This document shows, one piece after another, positions 7,155 to 11,376 of a DNA stretch of 11,745 bases. Both the position numbers and the translations under genes were made by a program. This stretch comes from Phycocordibacter sp964398865 (GTDB taxonomy: Bacteria > Patescibacteriota > Minisyncoccia > Phycocordibacterales > Phycocordibacteraceae), in contig CAYNOO010000019.1 of the NCBI GenBank assembly GCA_964398865.1, forward strand, positions 1 to 11,745, given 5' to 3'. The notes under the pieces were generated by a model, which was not told the origin of the DNA, ran no database searches, and saw nothing but the letters and a program-made list of their open reading frames with translations. Every line of letters begins with the position of its first letter. The stretch's first letter is position 1.

Positions 7155-7300
7155 GTCGCAGGGGCTAAACGTGCCTAGCTAAACTTCGCAAAAGGTATAT
7201 TGTGCGAAGTATATCTATTTCAACTATGAAATCCCCTACAGTTAAGGCACGGAACAATTTCGCTAAAACTGCCTTATACGAAATAGCTGCCACCGCGGGT
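7155..7300. ncRNA. Candidate structured RNA or recombination site
   Basis: Very dense, mostly exact pairings. ACTTCGCA/TGCGAAGT (7183-7190 with 7203-7210) and ATTTCA/TGAAAT (7217-7222 with 7227-7232) are hairpins. AGGGG/CCCCT (7160-7164 with 7233-7237) and CGTGCCT/AGGCACG (7170-7176 with 7245-7251) cross each other, as in a pseudoknot. AGGCA can instead pair as TAAGGCA/TGCCTTA (7243-7249 with 7270-7276), so two mutually exclusive folds exist. ATTTCG/CGAAAT lies near 7258-7283. The strand is undetermined. I looked for tmRNA, RNase P and SRP RNA hallmarks and did not find them. The rest of 7146-7422 holds no convincing gene. Confidence 0.5.
7183..7210 (+). repeat. Right copy of covarying hairpin
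   Basis: ACTTCGCA, a 12-base loop (AAAG...G), then TGCGAAGT: eight perfect pairs. It has the same orientation, stem length and loop length as the copy at 4708-4735, with compensatory changes. Confidence 0.65.
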
Positions 7301-7385
7301 TGCTTCAGAGAGTAATTGAACCTTGTAAAGAAATTCGTCCTGAAGCTTCCAGAGAGGATCTACCGGGGCGTTTTTAAAGAACTCC

Positions 7386-7399
7386 AGGGGAGTCGGACT
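7386..7399 (+). repeat. Right copy of 14-base direct repeat
   Basis: AGGGGAGTCGGACT, 13 of 14 identical to 4438-4451. It lies inside a short hairpin GGGGAGT-CGG-ACTTCCC (7387-7403). Confidence 0.4.
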
Positions 7400-7412
7400 T
7401 CCCTATTACAGA

Positions 7413-7435
7413 CCTTGAAAGTTTAGCTTTCAAGG
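7413..7435. other. 9-bp hairpin over the stop of the 86-residue gene
   Basis: CCTTGAAAG (7413-7421) and CTTTCAAGG (7427-7435) pair perfectly around TTTAG. The TAA stop of the reverse gene at 7423-7425 lies in the loop. No T-run follows on either strand, so it is not a standard terminator. Confidence 0.6.
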
Positions 7436-7683
7436 AAAGTCCAACCTGCAAAGGCTTTACGAAATTTTTCAACAACACTAGCCGCAACCTCATCAAGAGG
7501 TCTATCATCTCCATGATCCATATTTCCTATAGCCTCTCTCACCAGTTTCTCTCTCGTTCTGTTAGGCACAATGACATCTGCTGACTTAGCAGCAAAACGT
7601 ATCGCATCACGAACCTCCCGTCGACGAACATTGATCTCAGGGTCATTGAGTACCGAGTAACGTACAGTATCTTCTGAAGACAT
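7423..7683 (-). CDS. Hypothetical 86-residue protein
   Basis: Unrecognised small, charged, soluble protein without cysteines, membrane segments or signal peptide. It appears helical, with two Arg/Lys/Glu-rich segments (EINVRRREVRDAIRFAAKSADV and NRTREKLVREAIGNM) and a C-terminal helix EVAASVVEKFRKAFAGW. The ATG at 7683 is well supported: a near-consensus promoter ends six bases upstream, so transcription would begin at or next to the start codon. It lies alone on the reverse strand with a hairpin at its stop, between the structured DNA at 7155-7300 and the zinc-finger mini-genes. The ordered promoter makes it a real gene; its role is unknown. Confidence 0.72.
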   Translation of the reverse strand: MSSEDTVRYSVLNDPEINVRRREVRDAIRFAAKSADVIVPNRTREKLVREAIGNMDHGDDRPLDEVAASVVEKFRKAFAGWTFLES

Positions 7684-7689
7684 GACGCC

Positions 7690-7718
7690 TTTATACCATT
7701 GATATGGATGTGTGTCAA
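7690..7718 (-). promoter_or_regulatory. Near-consensus promoter, leaderless start
   Basis: Reading the reverse strand: TTGACA (7718-7713), 17-base spacer, TATAAA (7695-7690), six bases, then ATG 7683. The expected transcription start is the A of the ATG. Confidence 0.85.
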
Positions 7719-7774
7719 AAGGTGCTTTTTAGGAAGATACGGGACAGTGACTTCCCCACCTATCCTGTAATCCT

Positions 7775-7912
7775 TTAACCTCGACCTTTGCTGACACAGT
7801 GTGGGTGATGGTAACCCCATTCCCCTGTGCAGTGATTACAACGAAAGAGCTCTCGCCTTTGTTGATTGACCGGTTCTCTTATTTGTTTTCTAGAAGAAGC
7901 TTCTCGTATCAT
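7775..7912 (-). CDS. 45-residue zinc-finger-like mini-protein
   Basis: Short ORF starting one base after the stop of the upstream zinc-finger gene, so probably translated from the same message by re-initiation. The first ~22 residues are basic and polar (MIREASSRKQ...). The second half has C25-x2-C28, then H35, H36, H38 and C39 in FRCNHCTGEWGYHHPHC, a plausible single zinc site of mixed Cys/His type. No family recognised. The longer overlapping frames on both strands show no such pattern. No ribosome-binding site is seen. It may be a chance ORF, but tight spacing plus the metal-ligand pattern beside other Cys-pair mini-proteins supports it. Confidence 0.45.
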   Translation of the reverse strand: MIREASSRKQIREPVNQQRRELFRCNHCTGEWGYHHPHCVSKGRG

Positions 7913-7913
7913 T

Positions 7914-8099
7914 TTATATATGATCTTTTGGGGATTTGCAGCTCGGACAAACACGACACTCCTTCGATATACCCGCGAGAGTACAGATTGAACACGTCCA
8001 GTCCTCAGCTATAGCCGCCTCTGCCGCCTGTCTTGCGTTTCGAAATCCACTAAGAAGACGCGCCCCTCCAAGATCTATGCTTGCAAACGATTCCGCCAT
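7914..8099 (-). CDS. 61-residue protein with RanBP2-like zinc finger
   Basis: The N-terminal ~30 residues are helical and Ala-rich (GGARLLSGFRNARQAAEAAIAE). The C-terminal half has W34-x-C36-x2-C39-x11-C51-x2-C54 followed by KSPK, plus an extra C48. The spacing W-x-C-x2-C-x(10)-C-x2-C-x2-PK is that of RanBP2-type zinc fingers, which bind single-stranded RNA or protein; here the loop is one residue longer. Role unknown; RNA or protein binding is inference. A TTGACA-17-TATAAA promoter lies directly upstream, the -10 only two bases from ATG 8099. The mRNA might therefore begin inside the first codons, though no alternative in-frame start is visible nearby. It is divergent from another zinc mini-gene at 8179. 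Confidence 0.72.
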   Translation of the reverse strand: MAESFASIDLGGARLLSGFRNARQAAEAAIAEDWTCSICTLAGISKECRVCPSCKSPKDHI

Positions 8100-8101
8100 G
8101 A

Positions 8102-8130
8102 TTTATACATCTTAAGTTAACTTTTGTCAA
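8102..8130 (-). promoter_or_regulatory. Consensus promoter for zinc-finger mini-gene
   Basis: Reverse strand: TTGACA (8130-8125), 17 bases, TATAAA (8107-8102). The ATG is two bases further, unusually close. It is back to back with the + strand promoter at 8150-8178. Confidence 0.8.
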
Positions 8131-8149
8131 GTTCTACTTAATACGAAAT

Positions 8150-8178
8150 TTGCTGAAAAAATTCAATTATTTTATAGT
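8150..8178 (+). promoter_or_regulatory. Divergent promoter for zinc-ribbon mini-gene
   Basis: TTGCTG (8150-8155), 17-base spacer, TATAGT (8173-8178). The second ATG at 8185 is seven bases past the -10, the expected transcription start, so the message would be leaderless. Confidence 0.65.
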
Positions 8179-8295
8179 ATGAGTATGTCAAATGAATCAA
8201 AATCTTTGAGGTGCGGTAGGTGTGGGCACCCATCTAAAGGATGGCTTTGCAAGCTATGTATAGGAGAACTCACTCCTAGCTGGAAGAGAAAATAA
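8179..8295 (+). CDS. 36-38-residue zinc-ribbon mini-protein
   Basis: Tiny ORF with two in-frame ATGs (8179 and 8185). The second is favoured because it coincides with the expected transcription start. From there the product has 36 residues and is essentially one zinc knuckle: C10-x2-C13-x8-C22-x2-C25 in RCGRCGHPSKGWLCKLC, followed by a short tail with Trp and a basic end WKRK. Two CxxC pairs eight residues apart are a standard zinc-ribbon spacing. Function unknown; nucleic-acid binding is plausible. It is divergent from the RanBP2-like mini-gene, with two promoters sharing 50 bases, and six bases upstream of a one-helix membrane peptide ORF. Confidence 0.68.
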   Translation: MSMSNESKSLRCGRCGHPSKGWLCKLCIGELTPSWKRK

Positions 8296-8301
8296 AGACA
8301 T

Positions 8302-8385
8302 ATGCACAACGACGCAAGTCATTGGCTGAACCTTGCATTCTTTGCCATCGTTATGCTCGCCTTTTTGAAAGACGCTAACAGTTAA
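8302..8385 (+). CDS. 27-residue single-helix membrane peptide
   Basis: ORF beginning six bases after the zinc-ribbon stop. The product has a short polar start (MHNDASH), one hydrophobic helix (about residues 8-22, WLNLAFFAIVMLAFL) and a polar end KDANS, so a single-pass membrane micro-peptide is expected. No family recognised. No clear Shine-Dalgarno sequence; translation would depend on coupling to the zinc-ribbon gene. The clean helix bounded by polar ends and the tight spacing argue for a real gene, but its shortness means it could arise by chance. Confidence 0.45.
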   Translation: MHNDASHWLNLAFFAIVMLAFLKDANS

Positions 8386-8392
8386 ATTAGTA

Positions 8393-8420
8393 TTGACACA
8401 GAGTTTCTCTTCAGTAAGCT
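8393..8420 (+). promoter_or_regulatory. Promoter for 55-residue hypothetical gene
   Basis: Consensus TTGACA at 8393-8398 and, 16 bases later, TAAGCT (8415-8420), a poor -10. The ATG at 8429 is nine bases on, consistent with a leaderless or nearly leaderless message. Confidence 0.5.
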
Positions 8421-8428
8421 TTACGTAC

Positions 8429-8596
8429 ATGGAAAGCAGAAATCCTCGACCTCGTTACGCCCGCATCTCTGAAGAATTTCCAAGTATTCAGAGTTTGAGT
8501 CGGAGAGATGAGTCTGCTTATTTGAGAGCTCTCTTACCGGAGCACGAGGCAGTACGCTTAACAGACCACTACAGAAAACAAGTCCAAAGACAATAA
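8429..8596 (+). CDS. Hypothetical 55-residue basic protein
   Basis: ORF placed between a TTGACA-type promoter and a terminator, which supports it being a real transcription unit. The ATG at 8429 is preferred over the upstream TTG-type start at 8393, since the latter lies in the -35 box. The product is charged, rich in Arg and Glu, with no Cys and no membrane segment: MESRNPRPRYARISEEFP then a likely helix SLSRRDESAYLRALLPEHEAVRL and a basic tail HYRKQVQRQ. No family recognised; nothing about function can be said beyond soluble and probably helical. It closes the mini-gene island. Confidence 0.6.
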   Translation: MESRNPRPRYARISEEFPSIQSLSRRDESAYLRALLPEHEAVRLTDHYRKQVQRQ

Positions 8597-8605
8597 ACTC
8601 TCCGG

Positions 8606-8630
8606 GTCTCGAACTAAATCGAGGCTTTTT
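8606..8630 (+). terminator. Rho-independent terminator
   Basis: GTCTCGA-ACTAAA-TCGAGGC (seven pairs, one G.T) followed by five T. It ends the unit containing the 55-residue gene. Confidence 0.75.
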
Positions 8631-8657
8631 ATTATTCCTACGTTAGGTTAGCTATCT

Positions 8658-8666
8658 TGCTATACT
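8658..8666 (+). promoter_or_regulatory. Extended -10 promoter for DoxX gene
   Basis: TGCTATACT is an extended -10 (TGnTATACT) without a good -35 box. The ATG follows 26 bases later. Confidence 0.5.
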
Positions 8667-8692
8667 AAAGCTTTAAAACTCATTTTTTGTAT

Positions 8693-9088
8693 ATGCTTAA
8701 AGATTCTGCATTAACCCTCATAGGACGCATCGCGCTTGCCGTGCTGTTCGTCATATTCGGTTTTATGAAAATAGGCACCTATGCTGGCATGGTCGCCTAT
8801 GCCGCTGCAGCAGGTGTCCCCTTTCCTGAGGCTGCAATTGTTCTCGCTATCATCATAGAACTCTTGGGTGGTTTGATGATAATCATAGGCTTCAAGACAA
8901 AATGGGCAGCACTCGCTATAGCGCTCTTCCTTATTCCAGTTACCCTCTACTTCCACACGAACTTCGCTGATCAGGTCAATATGACCATGTTTTGGAAGAA
9001 TGCTTCTATTTTCGGCGGTATGCTTGTCCTTGCAGCAAATGGTGCAGGTAAATATAGCCTCGACGCTATGCTTGCTAAAAAGAGCTAA
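8693..9088 (+). CDS. DoxX family membrane protein
   Basis: A 131-residue protein from ATG 8693; a TTG two codons upstream is less likely. Four hydrophobic helices (about 5-25, 42-62, 67-88, 100-118) with the DoxX signatures GRIALAVLFVIFGFMKI near the N-terminus, AIIIELLGGLMIIIGFKTKWAA in the middle and FWKNASIFGGMLVLAANGAGKYSLD at the end. The DoxX family are inner-membrane proteins linked to redox or thiosulfate-quinone systems in some species; the specific role here is unknown. Single-gene unit with its own extended -10 promoter and a strong terminator. Its base composition is like the housekeeping genes, marking the right edge of the accessory island. Confidence 0.92.
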   Translation: MLKDSALTLIGRIALAVLFVIFGFMKIGTYAGMVAYAAAAGVPFPEAAIVLAIIIELLGGLMIIIGFKTKWAALAIALFLIPVTLYFHTNFADQVNMTMFWKNASIFGGMLVLAANGAGKYSLDAMLAKKS

Positions 9089-9115
9089 AGAAAAGCACTT
9101 AGGTGGATTCCAATA

Positions 9116-9145
9116 AAAACACCCCTCTATTCCGAGGGGTGTTTT
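9116..9145. terminator. Bidirectional terminator between convergent genes
   Basis: AAAACACCCCTC and GAGGGGTGTTTT form 12 pairs around TATTCC, with T-runs on both strands. It serves the DoxX gene (+) and the lysozyme-like gene (-). Confidence 0.93.
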
Positions 9146-9168
9146 TATTTCAAACCTGAAAATTTTGA

Positions 9169-9600
9169 TTATTTAAGAGCCAAGTCTTTCTCATGTGAGA
9201 TCTTTGTGGAGACAGAACCCCAGCAAGCCTTTGAAGATGCCCACGGTTTTACGCCCTCTTTCTCGTAAAGATACTTAGCGTAGGCAAGGTTACCGTCAAG
9301 GGTATAGAGGTCGAGATTCATGGATTCAGCCTGCTTCTCATGATATTTGGTGTTGATTTGCATCACCCCTATATCGTTAGAATTGACGACTCCTCTGAAA
9401 ATATCGCCGTCCTTTTCAGTATGGCGAAGCCGTGACTCGCACCACGCGATATCAGCCAAGATAGGCGTATCGGCATAGTATTTAGTGACGTACTCCCCCA
9501 TGGTCTCCACGTTAGGGGTGTCAGCTAGAGTAGCTGCAGGCATAGGGGCCGGACTAGACATTGAAACGCTAGCCAGCAAAAGCATTAATGGTAAAAACAT
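9169..9600 (-). CDS. Secreted lysozyme-like transglycosylase (SLT fold)
   Basis: A 143-residue protein with an N-terminal hydrophobic signal (FLPLMLLLASVSM) and a likely cleavage near ATLADT (24-28). The rest is a compact lysozyme-like fold: catalytic Glu E55 in IAWCESRLRH, then GVMQIN (the G-[LV]MQ-[IV] motif) and N-terminal-to-helix segment DGNLAYAKYLYEKEGVKPW, typical of goose-type/SLT peptidoglycan cleavage enzymes and of short Parcubacteria versions. Two cysteines (C54 and one in KACWGS) could form a disulfide outside the cell. Expected action is cutting glycan strands in the envelope, complementing the M23 peptidase upstream. The start ATG 9600 places the hydrophobic run right at the N-terminus without a basic leader, so the true start could be elsewhere, but no better one is visible. 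Confidence 0.88.
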   Translation of the reverse strand: MFLPLMLLLASVSMSSPAPMPAATLADTPNVETMGEYVTKYYADTPILADIAWCESRLRHTEKDGDIFRGVVNSNDIGVMQINTKYHEKQAESMNLDLYTLDGNLAYAKYLYEKEGVKPWASSKACWGSVSTKISHEKDLALK

Positions 9601-9699
9601 AAGATCTGATGTGTTGTGTCTGGCTTAAATAAGCCTTTAGAGATAAATCAAGATTGTCTTCTAGTACCTTTCGCAGCAATTAAGGCAAAACGGGGTACT

Positions 9700-9723
9700 A
9701 AAAAAGCCGGCCCGAAAGCCGAC
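9700..9723 (-). terminator. Second reverse-strand terminator
   Basis: Reverse strand: GTCGGC-TTTCGG-GCCGGC followed by six T. A TTGACA (9761-9756), 17 bases, TAACGT (9738-9733) promoter-like pair sits just before it, which would make a transcript of only ~27 bases. Confidence 0.7.
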
Positions 9724-9774
9724 TACTTCACTACGTTAGCACTACGGTTTGGGGCTGTCAAGGATTGCAAACCC

Positions 9775-9812
9775 AAAAAAGACCTTTCTATGGCTCTATA
9801 AAGCCATAGAAA
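9775..9812 (-). terminator. Terminator of the LOG gene
   Basis: Reverse strand: TTTCTATGGCT-TTATAG-AGCCATAGAAA, 11 perfect pairs, then GGTC and six T. It is 82 bases past the LOG stop. Confidence 0.8.
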
Positions 9813-9893
9813 TGCTCATGGAGAAAACATGTTTTTCAACTAGTTTTTGACCTTCGAACCAGAAACCCTGAATCTACCTTCATTACCAACTCA

Positions 9894-10619
9894 TCAACAT
9901 TTGACCAAGTCGAGGATAGCCTCATGAGCCTCTTCCACGCTATCAACGACTCTGTAGAGGTCTAAATCATCCCTATTGATGGTCTTGTAGTGCTTAAGGA
10001 GCCGCTCTTCAAAGAACGTAAGGAGAGGTTGCCAGTATTCTCTATTGTAGAGAATTATGGGAATCCGCTTGATTTTATTGGTCTGAACGAGGGTCAGAAT
10101 CTCAAAAAGCTCATCCAGGGTTCCAAAACCGCCTGGGAAGTAGATATAGACTTCGGAGGCAAATGAGAGCATTACTTTCCGGGTAAAGAAGTAATTGAAG
10201 GTGGCGCTATCGGTAAGGTACGGGTTTATATGCTGCTCGGTTGGTAGCTTGATATTGAGACCCAAGGACTGTCCCTTAGCTTCAAAGGCTCCCTTACTTG
10301 CAGCTTCCATGATGCCCCCTGCCCCACCAGTAATGACAACGAAATTTGATTCAACGAGCTTTCGAGCAAGTTGGTTGGCGTCTTCATATACCGATGGATC
10401 CATGTGAGAACGTGCTGACCCGAAAAAGGTCGCGGCAAGACGGTATTTACGAAGCATGGCGAAGCCGTCAATAAGCTCTCCCATAATCTTGAAAATTCTC
10501 CAAGAATCCATGTCCTTGGTGTGGTCAGTTTTCTCGGGGTCGCACACGCGAAGCTCCCCTTCCATGCGGTGTTCATCGGGCGGATTCACAATTCTGTATT
10601 TCTTTTGAGTATCAGACAT
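9894..10619 (-). CDS. LOG family (TIGR00730) Rossmann-fold protein
   Basis: A 241-residue protein of the lysine-decarboxylase-like/LOG family, whose characterised members release the base from nucleoside 5'-monophosphates (cytokinin riboside 5'-monophosphate phosphoribohydrolase). Visible motifs: FGSAR (66-70), ITGGAGGIMEAASKGA (96-111, nucleotide-binding glycine loop), TRKVML around R147, and the hallmark PGGFGTLDE (162-170) with the catalytic Glu E170. The N-terminal ~60 residues are a charged extension beyond the core family length. A substrate in this organism cannot be inferred; a cytokinin role is unlikely and nucleotide turnover is more plausible. ATG 10619 is supported by a TACAAT box ending exactly six bases upstream, i.e. 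a leaderless message. The gene has its own terminator. It is preceded on the same strand by an exonuclease gene. Confidence 0.9.
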   Translation of the reverse strand: MSDTQKKYRIVNPPDEHRMEGELRVCDPEKTDHTKDMDSWRIFKIMGELIDGFAMLRKYRLAATFFGSARSHMDPSVYEDANQLARKLVESNFVVITGGAGGIMEAASKGAFEAKGQSLGLNIKLPTEQHINPYLTDSATFNYFFTRKVMLSFASEVYIYFPGGFGTLDELFEILTLVQTNKIKRIPIILYNREYWQPLLTFFEERLLKHYKTINRDDLDLYRVVDSVEEAHEAILDLVKC

Positions 10620-10625
10620 GACGAA

Positions 10626-10631
10626 ATTGTA
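10626..10631 (-). promoter_or_regulatory. -10 box of leaderless LOG message
   Basis: Reverse strand TACAAT, six bases before ATG 10619. The -35 position (17 bases upstream) is TGTAAC, poor, and falls inside the CAGGTTTCAG-type intergenic repeat. Confidence 0.5.
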
Positions 10632-10640
10632 ACATCTCAG

Positions 10641-10677
10641 CTACAGGGGTTACAGGTTTCGGCTTTCAGGTTTCAGG
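10641..10677. repeat. Second copy of CAGGTTTCAG intergenic module
   Basis: Contains GGTTACAG, GGCTTTCAGG and CAGGTTTCAG (10667-10676), all of which recur (the first two inverted, with one base change) in the murG-gltX spacer. Internally CAGGTTTC is repeated at 10653 and 10667. It fills most of the exonuclease-LOG spacer. Confidence 0.65.
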
Positions 10678-10684
10678 GAGAAAA

Positions 10685-11284
10685 CTATTTGGAAACCCAA
10701 GGAATTGGATAAGCAGAAAATTCTGGAAGAAGAGACTTGCCATAGAGAAGCCTAGAAGCCACTTCAGCGTGTGAGAGGGCGCCCGTGAGAGCGTTATGAG
10801 GTTTCGGCTCGCCAGGGATGCCAACATAGGCAAGGGCTGCATCCAGAGTAAGTTTTGTGTGATGTTTTTCCTCATCAAATGGAGGGGTAATGCCTCGAGC
10901 CACCATATGCATATAGGCAAAGCTATGGGTATCAAGGGTTCGATGAGCAAACGGAAAATTAATTCCTCCTCTCTCGCATGCGGCAATCAAAAAGTCTCGG
11001 TCAAAAGAAGGGTTTTGACCGACAAAAGTTCTATCATGGCGCTCGTTTGCCCACGTAATGAAAGTTTGTACGAGCTCTATTTCGCTCTGTTTGGAGGCGT
11101 CTTTTACTGCCGCTATAGAAAAACCGTTTACGGCAAGAGCTTCCTCGTTTATGTGCGCCCCTTCCCACACGCGGCATTCCCCGTAAAAGCGATTGTCCGG
11201 AGCATCCATATCCACCGCTCCGATAGAGAGGATGGAATTCTTATGCGCTTCGACTCCAGAGCTTTCGATATCAAGAGCAATCAT
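10685..11284 (-). CDS. DEDDh-type 3'-5' exonuclease, last Asp replaced
   Basis: A 199-residue protein of the RNase T/DnaQ-like superfamily, expected to trim 3' ends of DNA or RNA with two metal ions. Exo I is LDIESSG with D5 and E7; Exo II is GQNPSFDRDFL with D95 (and D97 nearby). Exo III should be H-x4-D, but here it reads PHNALTGALSHAEV: H163 is present while position 168 is Gly instead of Asp. Either this subfamily uses a different acidic residue (E174 or another), or the enzyme is impaired. Length and spacing are normal for a stand-alone exonuclease. ATG 11284 starts right at the conserved strand MIALDIE; a TATCAT box lies 11 bases upstream. It is flanked on both sides by unusual repeat-bearing spacers. 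Confidence 0.85.
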   Translation of the reverse strand: MIALDIESSGVEAHKNSILSIGAVDMDAPDNRFYGECRVWEGAHINEEALAVNGFSIAAVKDASKQSEIELVQTFITWANERHDRTFVGQNPSFDRDFLIAACERGGINFPFAHRTLDTHSFAYMHMVARGITPPFDEEKHHTKLTLDAALAYVGIPGEPKPHNALTGALSHAEVASRLLYGKSLLPEFSAYPIPWVSK

Positions 11285-11295
11285 AGGGTAGATTC

Positions 11296-11301
11296 ATGAT
11301 A
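11296..11301 (-). promoter_or_regulatory. Possible -10 box of exonuclease gene
   Basis: Reverse strand TATCAT preceded by TG one base earlier, 11 bases before ATG 11284. The -35 position reads TTACTC (weak) and lies inside the long inverted repeat. Confidence 0.35.
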
Positions 11302-11304
11302 CAC

Positions 11305-11373
11305 GATTCAGGATTCAAGAGTAATTTTTGGATTTAGAGTTAGCTCTTAAATCCTGCTCTTGAATCTTGAATC
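11305..11373. repeat. Nested long inverted repeat
   Basis: Outer arms of 17 bases (11305-11321 and 11357-11373) match with one mismatch. Inside them GGATTTAGAG (11330-11339) pairs with CTCTTAAATCC (11344-11354) around TTAG. The whole makes a ~27-bp hairpin with an asymmetric internal loop. It begins three bases after the stop of the rightmost gene and runs into the exonuclease promoter. No T-run follows. Confidence 0.75.
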
Positions 11374-11376
11374 CAT

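Larger units (their letters stand above)
9601..9893. other. Structured spacer between lysozyme-like and LOG genes
   Basis: There is no convincing gene on either strand: the 61-codon + frame at 9616-9801 runs through terminators. It contains the exact palindrome GGCTTAAATAAGCC (9622-9635), the 7-bp inverted pair TAGTACC/GGTACTA (9662-9668 with 9694-9700), and two reverse-strand terminators described separately. GGTTTG/CAAACC near 9748-9774 could also pair. Bases 9813-9893 show nothing. Confidence 0.6.

Noticed and set aside
7161..7354. Reverse-strand open frame ending in RSLARHV
   Set aside because: Open for about 64 codons but has no proper start and overlaps the dense inverted repeats; the structural explanation is stronger.
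7155..7420. tmRNA gene
   Set aside because: Pseudoknot-like pairing and a GCA codon in an open frame hinted at it, but there is no alanine-tRNA-like acceptor pair, no normal T-arm and no CCA-proximal consensus.
7428..7447. RNase P RNA word GGAAAGTCC
   Set aside because: It lies in the coding end of the 86-residue gene and no other conserved RNase P segment is nearby.
7799..8014. 71-codon + strand ORF opposite the zinc mini-genes
   Set aside because: Antisense to two reverse-strand ORFs that show metal-ligand patterns and a consensus promoter; its own product shows no domain character.
9616..9801. 61-codon + strand ORF from GTG 9616
   Set aside because: It runs through two reverse-strand terminators and several inverted repeats, has no ribosome-binding site, and its composition looks non-coding.
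10796..11299. 167-codon + strand ORF opposite the exonuclease
   Set aside because: Shadow of the clearly recognisable exonuclease gene on the reverse strand.
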